Assembly: GCA_902616165.1 (NCBI GenBank)
Contig: CACMRS010000001.1
Span: forward strand, 1-40,000
DNA from: an uncultured Pelagibacteraceae bacterium
GTDB taxonomy: Bacteria; Pseudomonadota; Alphaproteobacteria; Pelagibacterales; Pelagibacteraceae
Direction: 5' to 3'
Length of the DNA stretch: 40,000 nucleotides
A model generated the notes under the pieces. The model had not been told where the DNA came from. It saw only the letters and a program-made list of their open reading frames with translations, and made no database searches. Both the position numbers and the translations under genes were made by a program. This document shows, in pieces, positions 31,496 through 40,000 of this stretch (positions are counted from its first letter, which is position 1; every line of letters begins with the position of its first letter).

Positions 31496-32797
31496 ATGGG
31501 AATTAATTTAACGAATTTTTTGTCATCTCAATCAAAAAATACTAAAATGATTGATTTTCAAGACCTAGATCATTTAGATGGTCTTTCAATTTCAGTTGTT
31601 TCAGCAAATTTATATAAAGATATTAGAGATGATTTAACAATGTTCTATTTCAGAGAAGGCGCTAATTACGCTTCTGTTTATACCCAGTCAAAAATAATAT
31701 CTGAAAATATAAAATGGAATATTAACCAAAGACCAAAAAAAATATATTCCCTTATTGTAAATACAAGAAACGCAAATGCCTTTACTGGGAAGCAGGGTTA
31801 TGAAAGTTTAAAAAAAATAGCAGATTTGACAGCCAAACAATTAAACAAGAAACAAGAGGAAGATGAGGAAAATCCTAAAATAATTTCAACAAAGAATATA
31901 ATTTTTGGTTGTACTGGTACTATTGGGGAAGCTTTTCCATGTGAAAAAATTATCAATAATATTCCAAATTTAATAAAAAAAATTACTTATACTCAAAATA
32001 AATTTATTTGGATGAAGGCAGCACTTGCAATCATGACTACAGATACAAAGCCAAAATTAGCTATGGAAGAATGTTATATTGGAAGTGAAAAAGTAAAAAT
32101 ATATGGAGTAGCTAAAGGTTCAGGAATGATACATCCCAATATGGCTACAACACTTGCATATATATTTACCGATGCAACTTTATCTAATGATATTTTGTTA
32201 AAGTTATTAAAAAAAAATATAACCAATACATTTAATGCTATTTCTTGTGATGGAGACACTAGTACCAATGACATGTTAACTATATTTGCAACTAACGAAG
32301 TAAAAAATTCTCAAGTAAAAAATGTAAATGAAAATAAAATTAAAAGTTTTGATAAAGCTTTAAATAATGTCCTTTTAAATTTAGCTAAAAGAGTTGTTTC
32401 AGATGGAGAAGGAGCATCCAAATTTATTACAATAAATGTAAGTAAATGCAAAAACGAGATGGAAGCTAAAAAAATTGCTTTTTCCATTGCAAACTCTTAT
32501 TTAGTAAAAACTGCTATTGCTGGAGAAGACCCAAATTGGGGAAGAGTTATAATGGCAATCGGTAAAGCAGGACCAAAAGTTAATTTAAATAAATTATTAA
32601 TAAAGTTTGGAAATATAATTATTGTAGAAAATGGAAAATTAAACCAAAGTTACGATGAAAAACAAACAGCGAATTATATGAAATCTGAAAATATAGAGAT
32701 TAATATTGAAATTTTTACAGGAAAGAAAAATTTCATAGCTTATACAATGGATTTAACAAAAAAATATATTGAAATTAATGCAGATTATAGAAGTTAA
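31496..32797 (+). CDS. argJ: bifunctional glutamate N-acetyltransferase / ornithine acetyltransferase
   Basis: ArgJ recycles the acetyl group from acetylornithine to glutamate, so arginine synthesis runs as the cyclic pathway with argD and argF. The 433-residue precursor self-cleaves before the nucleophilic Thr in KGSGMIHPNMATTLAY. Also seen are VNTRNANAFTGKQG, the oxyanion segment GCTGTIGEAFP, SCDGDTSTNDM and AGEDPNWGR. It follows the secA divergent gap and precedes the DUF1178 gene by 38 bases. Confidence 0.95.
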   Translation: MGINLTNFLSSQSKNTKMIDFQDLDHLDGLSISVVSANLYKDIRDDLTMFYFREGANYASVYTQSKIISENIKWNINQRPKKIYSLIVNTRNANAFTGKQGYESLKKIADLTAKQLNKKQEEDEENPKIISTKNIIFGCTGTIGEAFPCEKIINNIPNLIKKITYTQNKFIWMKAALAIMTTDTKPKLAMEECYIGSEKVKIYGVAKGSGMIHPNMATTLAYIFTDATLSNDILLKLLKKNITNTFNAISCDGDTSTNDMLTIFATNEVKNSQVKNVNENKIKSFDKALNNVLLNLAKRVVSDGEGASKFITINVSKCKNEMEAKKIAFSIANSYLVKTAIAGEDPNWGRVIMAIGKAGPKVNLNKLLIKFGNIIIVENGKLNQSYDEKQTANYMKSENIEINIEIFTGKKNFIAYTMDLTKKYIEINADYRS

Positions 32798-32835
32798 GAT
32801 ATTGAAAAATCAAATTTTATAATTAGCTAATAAAC

Positions 32836-33264
32836 ATGATAAAATATAAACTCATCTGTAAAAATTGTGATCTAAAATTTGACAGTTGGTTTGCATCCTC
32901 AAACGAATATGACAGATTAAAAAATAAAAAACTTTTAAATTGTCATAATTGTAATTCAATAAAAATTGAAAAAACAATTATGGCACCTCAATTAATTAAT
33001 CATAAATCAAAAACTCATGAAAAAATAAAACAAGAAAAATATAATAAAGTAAAGAAAACTATAATAGATTATCAAAAATTTATTAAAGATAATTTCAAAT
33101 ATGTAGGTAATAATTTTGCTTACGAGGCTAGATCAATTCATTATAATGGAAAAAAAAAATCAAAGGGTATTTATGGAAGTGCATCTAAGGAGGATTTAAA
33201 AGAATTAAAAGAGGAGGGTATAGATGCTCAAATGATCCCTTGGATAGATGAAAATGAAAATTAG
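32836..33264 (+). CDS. DUF1178 family zinc-ribbon-like protein
   Basis: A 142-residue protein matching the alphaproteobacterial DUF1178 family of unknown function. It starts MIKYKLICKNCDLKFDSWF and has a second CHNC pair near residue 36, so it could bind one zinc. ANNFAYEARSIHY-like and GSASKEDLKELKEEGI segments follow, and the protein ends IPWID. I know no proven activity. Its stop interlocks with the ubiG stop by 4 bases. Confidence 0.85.
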   Translation: MIKYKLICKNCDLKFDSWFASSNEYDRLKNKKLLNCHNCNSIKIEKTIMAPQLINHKSKTHEKIKQEKYNKVKKTIIDYQKFIKDNFKYVGNNFAYEARSIHYNGKKKSKGIYGSASKEDLKELKEEGIDAQMIPWIDENEN

Positions 33265-33983
33265 TTTTTAATAAACTTTCCTATATAGTTTACAGATAAA
33301 TCTTTGGTAATATTCCATTCATCTTTAATAATATTGAAGTTCATTCCATCTAATTTATTAAGAGACAAATCGTAGTTAACTAAAATTTTTTTTAGATCTT
33401 CAGGTTTAACAAATTTTTCCCATGAGTGTGTTCCTATTGGAAGCCATCTTAAAACATACTCTGCTCCAACAATTGCAAAAATATAAGATTTTAAAGTTTT
33501 ATTTATTGTTGCAACAAACATTATTCCATTTTTTTTTAAAAGTTTTGAACAGGCCTTTAGAAAAAAATCTACATCTTCTACATGTTCAACAATTTCCATA
33601 TTTAAAATAACATCGAATTTTTTTTTAATTTTAAGTTTTTCAGGTGATGAACATAAATAATTAATTTTTAGTTTATTTTTTTTTGAATGAAGTTTTGCAA
33701 TTTTTATATTTTTATCAGATGCATCTATACCCATTACATTAGCACCCATTCTTGACATTGGTTCAGATAATAATCCCCCACCACATCCAATATCTAAAAT
33801 ACTTATTCCTGATAAAGGTTTGGACTTATTTTTTAATTTGAAATTATTAATAATATTTTCCTTGATATATTTAATTCTTGTCGGATTAAATTTATGGAGT
33901 GGTTTGAATTTACCTTCTGGATCCCACCATTCATCAGCCATTTTAGAAAATTTATCTATTTCTTTTTTATTTACACTAGTCAT
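33261..33983 (-). CDS. ubiG: ubiquinone biosynthesis O-methyltransferase UbiG
   Basis: A SAM-dependent methyltransferase for two O-methylations of ubiquinone. The 240-residue product begins with the family N-terminus EIDKFSKMADEWWDPEGKFKPLHKFNPTR. It has motif I ILDIGCGGGLLSEPMSRMGA, MEIVEHV, and the membrane-binding segment FVATINKTLKSYIFAIVGAEYVLRWLP. It is divergent from lysC with 75 bases between starts. Confidence 0.95.
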   Translation of the reverse strand: MTSVNKKEIDKFSKMADEWWDPEGKFKPLHKFNPTRIKYIKENIINNFKLKNKSKPLSGISILDIGCGGGLLSEPMSRMGANVMGIDASDKNIKIAKLHSKKNKLKINYLCSSPEKLKIKKKFDVILNMEIVEHVEDVDFFLKACSKLLKKNGIMFVATINKTLKSYIFAIVGAEYVLRWLPIGTHSWEKFVKPEDLKKILVNYDLSLNKLDGMNFNIIKDEWNITKDLSVNYIGKFIKN

Positions 33984-33995
33984 TTAGATAAATAG

Positions 33996-34024
33996 TTGAC
34001 ATAATAATTTAGATGTATTTTATC
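33996..34024 (+). promoter_or_regulatory. predicted promoter of the lysC-ispG-prfA-prmC group
   Basis: A perfect TTGACA at 33996-34001 lies in the ubiG-lysC gap. At 17-base spacing the -10 would be TTTATC (34019-34024), a poor match. TATTTT at 34016-34021 fits better but with short spacing. The call rests mainly on the -35 element. Confidence 0.35.
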
Positions 34025-34058
34025 CATTATTTATTAAAAATTAATAATTAAAGCTAGC

Positions 34059-35270
34059 ATGAAAACTGTCGTATTAAAATTTGGTGGAACATCTGTAGGA
34101 ACTATAGATAGAATTAAAAAAGTATGTAAAATAATCGCTTTTTACAAAAAGAAAAAAAATAGAGTTTTAGTTGTTTCATCGGCAATGGGTGGTGTAACAA
34201 ATGAATTGGTAAATAAGTCAAAATTAATTAGTAATAATTTTGATAGAGCTGAATATGATGCATTAGTTTCAACTGGAGAACAGGTTTCATGCGCACTTAT
34301 TGCTGGAAGATTGAAACATGATGGTTTTAAATCAAGATCCTGGACATCTTGGCAATTGCCTATCTTAACTGAAGGTCCCCATTCAAGTGCAAGAATTAGT
34401 TCTTTAGGCATCAGAGGAATAAGTAATTATCTCAAGTCTGGTGGCATACCTGTAATTACAGGTTTCCAGGGTATAAACGATGATGTCAGAATTACAACAA
34501 TTGGAAGAAGTGGATCTGACGCAACAGCAATTATGGTTGCAAAATTTATTAAAGCCGATGAATGTATAATTTATACTGATGTGGATGGAGTTTATACTAC
34601 TGATCCAAGGCAATACAAAAAAGCAAAAAAAATTAAAAAAATTTTTTATGACGAAATGCTAGAAATGGCATCACTTGGATCAAAAGTGATGCAGCCTACA
34701 TCGGTTCAGGATGCAAAGTTAAATAAAATTGATATAAAAGTTAAATCTTCTTTTGTTTCAAAAAGTGGAACTTTAATAACAGGTTCAAAAAAAACTTTTA
34801 GTAATAAAATTATTACTGGAATTTCTTCAACAAAAAATGACGCTAAAATTACAATTGTAGGTGTGAAAGACAGACCAGGGGTTGCTGCTTCAATTTTTAA
34901 ACCATTATCAAATAACCTTATAAATGTAGATATGGTAGTTCAAAATATTTCTTTAAATGGAAAAGAAACTGATCTTACATTTACGATTAAATCTGAAGAT
35001 TTAAGAAAAACAGAAAAATTAATTAAACAAAATAAAAAAATATCTTTTAAAAAAATATCATTTGATAAAAGTGTTTCTAAAATTTCTATTATAGGTGTTG
35101 GAATGATAACTACTCCAGGAATAACATATAGAATGTTTCAGGCTCTAGCTTCAAAAAAAATTAATATTTTGGTTATTTCAACTTCTGAGATTAAAATTTC
35201 GGTTCTAGTTTCAGTTAGGCATGCTAAAAGAGCTATAGCAGCTTTACATAAAGAATTTAAATTAGACTGA
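34059..35270 (+). CDS. lysC: aspartate kinase
   Basis: The first enzyme of the aspartate family (Lys, Thr, Met). The 403 residues have the kinase start [59 protein letters not shown] and [11 protein letters not shown]. Two C-terminal ACT domains follow (about 260-330 and 340-400), the second with [18 protein letters not shown], which implies allosteric feedback by lysine and/or threonine. The ispG ATG follows the stop by 5 bases. Confidence 0.96.
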   Translation: MKTVVLKFGGTSVGTIDRIKKVCKIIAFYKKKKNRVLVVSSAMGGVTNELVNKSKLISNNFDRAEYDALVSTGEQVSCALIAGRLKHDGFKSRSWTSWQLPILTEGPHSSARISSLGIRGISNYLKSGGIPVITGFQGINDDVRITTIGRSGSDATAIMVAKFIKADECIIYTDVDGVYTTDPRQYKKAKKIKKIFYDEMLEMASLGSKVMQPTSVQDAKLNKIDIKVKSSFVSKSGTLITGSKKTFSNKIITGISSTKNDAKITIVGVKDRPGVAASIFKPLSNNLINVDMVVQNISLNGKETDLTFTIKSEDLRKTEKLIKQNKKISFKKISFDKSVSKISIIGVGMITTPGITYRMFQALASKKINILVISTSEIKISVLVSVRHAKRAIAALHKEFKLD

Positions 35271-35275
35271 TTAAA

Positions 35276-36370
35276 ATGAGTGTAAGACCTTTCAGAGATA
35301 TTAAAAGAAGAAAAACAAAAGTAATAAATGTTGGAAAAGTAAAGATTGGCGGCGATAACCCTATTTCTGTTCAATCAATGACGAACACTTTAACTACTGA
35401 AGTTAAAGCAACCATTAAACAAATAAATGAAATTACGGAAGAGGGTGCAGATATTGTAAGAGTTTCTTGTCCTGATGAAAGTTCAACATTAGCACTTAAA
35501 GAAATTACAAAACATGTATCAATACCAGTGGTCGCTGATATTCATTTTCATTATAAAAGAGCTATTGAAGCAGCAGAAAATGGAGCAAGCTGTTTAAGAA
35601 TTAATCCTGGAAACATTGGAGATGCATCTAAGATTCATGAAGTATTAAATGCTGCAAAAAATAATAATTGTTCAATAAGGATAGGAGTTAACGCAGGCTC
35701 ATTAGAAAAAGATATTTTAGAAAAATTTAAAGAGCCTTGTCCAGAGGCTTTAGTAGAAAGTGCTCAGAGAAATATTAAAATTTTAGAGGATAAAGACTTT
35801 TTTAATTTTAAAATAAGCGTGAAATCATCAGATGTATTTCTATCTATTGCAGCATACAGACAGTTATCTAAAGTTACAGATTATCCTTTACATCTTGGAA
35901 TTACCGAGGCAGGCAGTTTTGTCTCTGGTAGCATAAAATCATCTATCGGTCTTGGTAGTTTATTGATGGATGGGATTGGAGATACAATAAGAATTTCCTT
36001 ATCTGATAATCCTACTCAGGAAGTAAAAATAGGTAACGAAATTTTAAAATCACTAAATTTAAGAAATAGAGGCGTGAAGATAATATCTTGTCCATCATGT
36101 GCAAGACAAGCATTTCAGGTAATCGATACAGTTAAAATTTTAGAAGAAAAATTAGCTCACATTAAAACACCTATAACTTTATCCATTATTGGCTGTGTTG
36201 TTAATGGACCGGGAGAAGCCGCACTGACAGATATTGGAATTACTGGAGGGGGCAAAGGCAATAATATGCTTTATTTATCTGGTGTTCAGAATGAAAAAGT
36301 TTTGACTGAAGATATAATCAAGAAGGTAATTAGTGAAGTTGAGAAGAAAGCATCAGAACTAGAGAGCTAA
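35276..36370 (+). CDS. ispG: 4-hydroxy-3-methylbut-2-enyl-diphosphate synthase
   Basis: IspG (GcpE) is the [4Fe-4S] enzyme of the MEP isoprenoid pathway. The 364-residue form is the bacterial short type. [31 protein letters not shown] and [10 protein letters not shown] of the TIM barrel are visible. The Fe-S cysteines lie in CPSCARQ and in [10 protein letters not shown], and the end is [14 protein letters not shown]. It lies between lysC and prfA with tiny gaps. Confidence 0.97.
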   Translation: MSVRPFRDIKRRKTKVINVGKVKIGGDNPISVQSMTNTLTTEVKATIKQINEITEEGADIVRVSCPDESSTLALKEITKHVSIPVVADIHFHYKRAIEAAENGASCLRINPGNIGDASKIHEVLNAAKNNNCSIRIGVNAGSLEKDILEKFKEPCPEALVESAQRNIKILEDKDFFNFKISVKSSDVFLSIAAYRQLSKVTDYPLHLGITEAGSFVSGSIKSSIGLGSLLMDGIGDTIRISLSDNPTQEVKIGNEILKSLNLRNRGVKIISCPSCARQAFQVIDTVKILEEKLAHIKTPITLSIIGCVVNGPGEAALTDIGITGGGKGNNMLYLSGVQNEKVLTEDIIKKVISEVEKKASELES

Positions 36371-36372
36371 TT

Positions 36373-37443
36373 ATGATCCCCCTGAAAACTATTGAAGATA
36401 TAATAATAAAACACTCATCTTTAGAAAAAGATTTATCTTCAGGCAAATTAGATAAGAAATCATTTGCAGAAAAATCAAAAGAATATTCTGATGTAAATGA
36501 AATAGTTGGAAATGCTAAAGATTATATTTCTTTTCAAGGTGAAAAAAAAGAATTAGAAAAAATATTGAATGATAGTTCTGGAGACGAAGAGTTAAAAAAA
36601 ATGGCAGAATTAGAATTAATAGAATTACAAAATAAATACGAAGCTAATGAAAAAAAATTAAAATTATTTTTGTTACCTAAGGACGAGGCGGATAAAAAAA
36701 ACGCAATTATTGAAATAAGAGCAGGAACAGGTGGATTAGAGGCAAGTTTATTTGCATCTGACTTATTTAAAATGTACGAAAAAGTAAGTCATAAAAAAAA
36801 ATGGTCTTTAGAATTAATTTCTATATCAAGAAGTGACGCTGGGGGTTTAAAAGAGGTTATAGCCTCAATTAAAGGTAATAATATTTATTCAACTTTGAAA
36901 TATGAAAGTGGAGTTCACAGAGTTCAAAGAGTACCAGATACAGAAACACAAGGGAGAGTACATACATCTGCAGCAACTGTAGCTGTTTTACCAGAAGCAG
37001 AGGAAGTTGATCTAAAAATAAATGATGCAGACTTAAGAATTGATGTATTTAGAGCAGGTGGACCAGGAGGACAATCTGTAAATACAACAGATAGCGCGGT
37101 TAGAATTACTCATATACCAACAGGTTTGTCTGTATCTCAACAAGATGAAAAATCACAACATAAAAACAAAGCTAAAGGGATGAAAATTTTAAGATCTCGC
37201 CTTTATGAGCTTGAAAGATCAAGAATTGATCAAGAAAGATCACAGGATCGTAAAACAAAGATTGGTACTGGGGATAGGTCAGAAAGAATACGCACTTATA
37301 ATTTTCCTCAAGGAAGAGTTACTGATCACAGAATAAATTTAACACTTCATAAATTAGACGAATTTTTAGAAGGTGAAGCATTTGATGAGATGATCGAGTC
37401 ATTAACATTACAAGCACAAGAGGAAAGCCTAAGCAATTTATGA
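36373..37443 (+). CDS. prfA: peptide chain release factor 1
   Basis: RF1 reads UAA and UAG and releases the peptide. The 356 residues include the GGQ motif (232-234) in [18 protein letters not shown], the target of PrmC, which is encoded next. The codon-recognition tripeptide at 188-190 is Pro-Asp-Thr where PAT or PVT is usual; the P-x-T pattern is kept. It starts 2 bases after ispG. Confidence 0.97.
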   Translation: MIPLKTIEDIIIKHSSLEKDLSSGKLDKKSFAEKSKEYSDVNEIVGNAKDYISFQGEKKELEKILNDSSGDEELKKMAELELIELQNKYEANEKKLKLFLLPKDEADKKNAIIEIRAGTGGLEASLFASDLFKMYEKVSHKKKWSLELISISRSDAGGLKEVIASIKGNNIYSTLKYESGVHRVQRVPDTETQGRVHTSAATVAVLPEAEEVDLKINDADLRIDVFRAGGPGGQSVNTTDSAVRITHIPTGLSVSQQDEKSQHKNKAKGMKILRSRLYELERSRIDQERSQDRKTKIGTGDRSERIRTYNFPQGRVTDHRINLTLHKLDEFLEGEAFDEMIESLTLQAQEESLSNL

Positions 37444-37449
37444 TAGTTT

Positions 37450-38292
37450 ATGAATATTAATTCAGCTTTAAATTATGGTGTAAAAATTTTATCTAATAAA
37501 TTGATACCTAATCCCTACTTAGACTCAGAAATTTTAATGTCAAAAACAATAAATAAAGACAGAAAATATCTTTTGTTAAATCCTGAGATGACACTTGCTG
37601 AGAATGATTTAATTAATTTCCAAAAATTGATTGAGAAACGATCAAGAGGAAAACCACTAGCATATTTAACAAATAAAAAGTTTTTTTGGAATTCAGAATT
37701 TATTGTTACAAAAGATACACTAATCCCTCGTCCTGATACTGAAATAATTGTAGAAAATATTTTGAAGTTAACAAATTTAAAAAATCAATTAAATATTTTA
37801 GACATAGGAGTAGGATCGGGCTGCATACTCTTGTCAATTTTAAAAGAGAGAAAAAATTTTTATGGTACAGGAATTGATATTAGTAAAAAATGTATAAATA
37901 TAAGCAAAATAAATGCGATTAATCTAAATGTATTTTCGAGGTTAAAATTATATAAATCTAATGTTGACAAATTCAATTTAGGTAAATATGATTTGATTGT
38001 TTCTAATCCTCCTTATATTAAAAAATTTAAATTAAAATATTTGGAGAAAGATGTTGTTAAGTTTGAACCAAGATTAGCTTTAGATGGTGGATTAGATGGT
38101 TTATCAGAAATCAGGAATGTAATAAAAAAATCATCTGAACTGATAAAAACAAATGGAAAATTTATTTTAGAGATTGGATTTGATCAAAAAAATAAAGTGA
38201 TTAATTTATTAAATAAAGAAGGTTTTTATATAAATAGTACTTTGAAGGATTTTGCAGCAAATGATCGATGTATAGTAAGTACAAAAATATAA
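37450..38292 (+). CDS. prmC: peptide chain release factor N5-glutamine methyltransferase
   Basis: PrmC methylates the GGQ glutamine of release factors using SAM. The 280 residues have the N-terminal release-factor-binding helical domain, IPRPDTEIIVE, motif I LDIGVGSGCILLS (about residue 117) and the catalytic NPPY at 186-189. Pairing directly downstream of prfA is the classical arrangement and gives the modifier together with its substrate. Confidence 0.96.
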   Translation: MNINSALNYGVKILSNKLIPNPYLDSEILMSKTINKDRKYLLLNPEMTLAENDLINFQKLIEKRSRGKPLAYLTNKKFFWNSEFIVTKDTLIPRPDTEIIVENILKLTNLKNQLNILDIGVGSGCILLSILKERKNFYGTGIDISKKCINISKINAINLNVFSRLKLYKSNVDKFNLGKYDLIVSNPPYIKKFKLKYLEKDVVKFEPRLALDGGLDGLSEIRNVIKKSSELIKTNGKFILEIGFDQKNKVINLLNKEGFYINSTLKDFAANDRCIVSTKI

Positions 38293-38304
38293 TCAATATA
38301 TATT

Positions 38305-38757
38305 ATGGTAACATTTAGAAATAACAGCAACAACAATAGAAGAAATAATTTTAGAAGAAACGACAGGAATTTTAAGTCTAACGGGGAAAGACAAAAATTT
38401 AGCTCAAATTTTACTAATAACGATAACTTTAAAAGAAAGGCCCCGGGTAGAAATAATCATAATGCTCCAAAATTAATTGAAAAATACAATGATTTAGCAA
38501 GAGAGGCTTTATCTAACGGAGACAAAATTTTATCAGAAAATTATTTACAACATGCAGATCATTTTACTAGAATTCTAAATGAAAGAGAAAGTTTTAGAAG
38601 AGAAAAATTATCAGAGATTAAATCAGATAACGATGCATCTAACTTAGTTGATAATATTGATAGTATTGATGAAAATTTAAATAAAAATGAGAAAAGTTCA
38701 TCAAATCACGAAACAAGTGTCTCTAAAAACGCAAAATCGCGATCAGAAACAATTTAG
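38305..38757 (+). CDS. DUF4167 family protein, Asn/Arg-rich
   Basis: A 150-residue protein. Its N-terminal 45 residues are a low-complexity Asn/Arg/Phe stretch (NNSNNNRRNNFRRNDRN and similar), likely disordered and possibly RNA-binding. A conserved helical core follows with LIEKYNDLAREALSNGDKILSENYLQHADHFTRI. This matches the alphaproteobacterial DUF4167 family, commonly found after prmC. Function is unknown to me. The acidic Asp/Ser-rich tail is variable. The stop interlocks with the M23 peptidase stop. Confidence 0.85.
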   Translation: MVTFRNNSNNNRRNNFRRNDRNFKSNGERQKFSSNFTNNDNFKRKAPGRNNHNAPKLIEKYNDLAREALSNGDKILSENYLQHADHFTRILNERESFRREKLSEIKSDNDASNLVDNIDSIDENLNKNEKSSSNHETSVSKNAKSRSETI

Positions 38758-40000
38758 TTTATTCCAATAATTTTTTCAGACTTTAGAACTTCTATTTTAA
38801 TTTTTTTTGTTTCAAATAATTTTCTCTCTTTACCTTTTAAAATTTTACCCGATGGTAACTTCAATTTTTGTGAATTAACTTTTTTTCCATTCACTATTAC
38901 TTCATAGTGCAAATGTGGCCCCGTTGACTTTCCTGTAGAGCCTACATAACCTATTGTTTGACCTTGTTTTACTCTTACACCTGATTTAATTCCTCGTGCA
39001 AATTTTGACATATGAGCATAAACAGTTTGATAAGTTGAGTTATGTCTTATTTTTACACAATTACCACCACCGCCACACCATCCAGCCTTTTTGACAACTC
39101 CATCACCAGAGGCCATGATGGGTGTTCCCATTGGCGCAGCAAAATCTGTACCTCTATGCATTTTATTAAAACCATCTATTGGATGTTTTCTCATGCCAAA
39201 AGGTGATGAGAGTCTTGCTCCATTTATAGGAGTTTTCATTAAAGCTTTTTTTACACTTTTGCCATTTTTATCATAGTGACCTTCACTTCCATCCTTATCA
39301 AAATAGTATAAGCTATTATCCTGACCACTAAGTTCTAAATTTGCAAAAAGAATTTCTCCAGTTTCAATAACTTCTTTTTTTTCATTTAAAAAAATTTCAT
39401 ATAAAATTTGAAATTTATCTTTTGATCTAATATCTCGTTGAAAATCAACTTGAAATCCGTAAATTCTTGCAAATTCTATTATCGTATTTGCTGGGATATT
39501 TTCATTTACTGCAGCACTATATAAGCTTTGTAATATGATATTTTCTTTATAAATTATTTTTTTTTCTAGTTTTATAGATAAAATTTCATCTTTAAATCTA
39601 TCATTTTCAATATCTCTTTTTAAATAAATTTTTTGAGTATTAGATATTTGATAAGTAAACTCATCAATTTTATTATTTGTTTTATCTACAGTAAATAGGA
39701 TAATTTGTTTAGTGTTAAGCTTGTTTAAATTAGCTTTTTTTTTAAGTGAATTTTTGATTTTAATTATTTCTTTCTTTTCAATTTTATAATTTTCTAAAAT
39801 TTTATCAAATGTTTCACCAGATTTTATTTTATGTTTAATTTTTTTATATTTTGGTTCAAGGTTTTCAACTAGATGTTTTAAAGTTTTTTTAAAGTAAATG
39901 TTCTCAATAAAATTATTATAAATTTCATTATTCAAGTTTTTTTTATAATTAAAGTAGCTTGTTGAAATCGCAGTAAATATAATTAAAATTATTAAACCAA
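38754..40000 (-). CDS. M23 family murein endopeptidase with LysM-like domain (N-terminus beyond window)
   Basis: A membrane-anchored peptidoglycan peptidase. The frame is open to base 40000. Upstream of a TTG at 39935 the in-frame codons spell a hydrophobic segment (GLIILIIFTAISTSYF), a membrane anchor, so the real start is off the window and at least 414 residues are present. A LysM/OapA-like region (HKIKSGETFDKILENYKI) follows. The M23 catalytic domain is C-terminal, with zinc ligands in HRGTDFAAP and HLHYE, and GSTGKSTGPH. All zinc residues are kept, so it is probably active against peptide cross-links in the periplasm. Confidence 0.9.
   Translation of the reverse strand, partial: GLIILIIFTAISTSYFNYKKNLNNEIYNNFIENIYFKKTLKHLVENLEPKYKKIKHKIKSGETFDKILENYKIEKKEIIKIKNSLKKKANLNKLNTKQIILFTVDKTNNKIDEFTYQISNTQKIYLKRDIENDRFKDEILSIKLEKKIIYKENIILQSLYSAAVNENIPANTIIEFARIYGFQVDFQRDIRSKDKFQILYEIFLNEKKEVIETGEILFANLELSGQDNSLYYFDKDGSEGHYDKNGKSVKKALMKTPINGARLSSPFGMRKHPIDGFNKMHRGTDFAAPMGTPIMASGDGVVKKAGWCGGGGNCVKIRHNSTYQTVYAHMSKFARGIKSGVRVKQGQTIGYVGSTGKSTGPHLHYEVIVNGKKVNSQKLKLPSGKILKGKERKLFETKKIKIEVLKSEKIIGIN

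Noticed and set aside
1-40000. Mobile elements, CRISPR arrays, integrases, toxin-antitoxin or phage islands
   Set aside because: No transposase, integrase, regularly spaced repeat or terminal inverted repeat was recognised, and the gene content is core metabolism throughout.

Overview
The window is a gene-dense, AT-rich (roughly 30% GC by eye) stretch of chromosome with almost no intergenic DNA. Gene content and order point to a streamlined marine alphaproteobacterium of the SAR11 (Pelagibacterales) type. The pointers are a GcrA regulator, the prmC-DUF4167 neighbourhood, an NDUFA9-like reductase, a CycM-like cytochrome, and a tandem glycine riboswitch in front of malate synthase. That last arrangement is described for SAR11. 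The taxonomy is an inference, because no rRNA gene is present.

Layout. 1-4.2 kb (+): the 3' end of hisG, rmuC, an MGME1-like nuclease, exonuclease I (sbcB) and a thioredoxin. 16.65-4.23 kb (-): one tightly packed run of 14 genes, rnd-kdsD-lptC-lptB-aroA-cmk-rpsA-ihfB-pyrF-trpF-trpB-trpA-accD-folC. A convincing promoter for it lies inside the divergent gene upstream. 16.7-20.4 kb: NDUFA9-like (+), gcrA (-), argD-argF (+). 20.4-25.4 kb: a membrane cytochrome c (-), kdsB-pheA (+), the SRP RNA gene followed at once by dnaX-ybaB-recR (+). 25.3-27.7 kb (-): malate synthase G under a tandem glycine riboswitch. 27.8-34.0 kb: accA (+), secA (-), argJ and a DUF1178 gene (+), ubiG (-). 34.1-40 kb: lysC-ispG-prfA-prmC-DUF4167 (+), then an M23 murein peptidase (-) whose N-terminus runs off the window.

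The genes are mostly housekeeping: amino-acid synthesis (His, Trp, Arg, Phe, Asp family), LPS/Kdo and fatty-acid precursors, translation, replication and recombination. No mobile element, CRISPR array, tRNA or rRNA was seen. The largest gene-free gaps are about 245 bases (mostly riboswitch) and about 180 bases.

The most unusual signal is in the trp genes. TrpB keeps its PLP lysine but has lost several otherwise near-invariant active-site residues. The residues that form the canonical alpha-beta salt bridge (alpha Asp56, beta Lys167) are replaced on both partners. Other points of interest are a cytidylate kinase without its P-loop lysine, the MGME1-like nuclease beside ExoI, an AccA with a C-terminal membrane segment, an A9 run in dnaX where gamma subunits end in other bacteria, and interlocked stop codons at four of seven convergent junctions.
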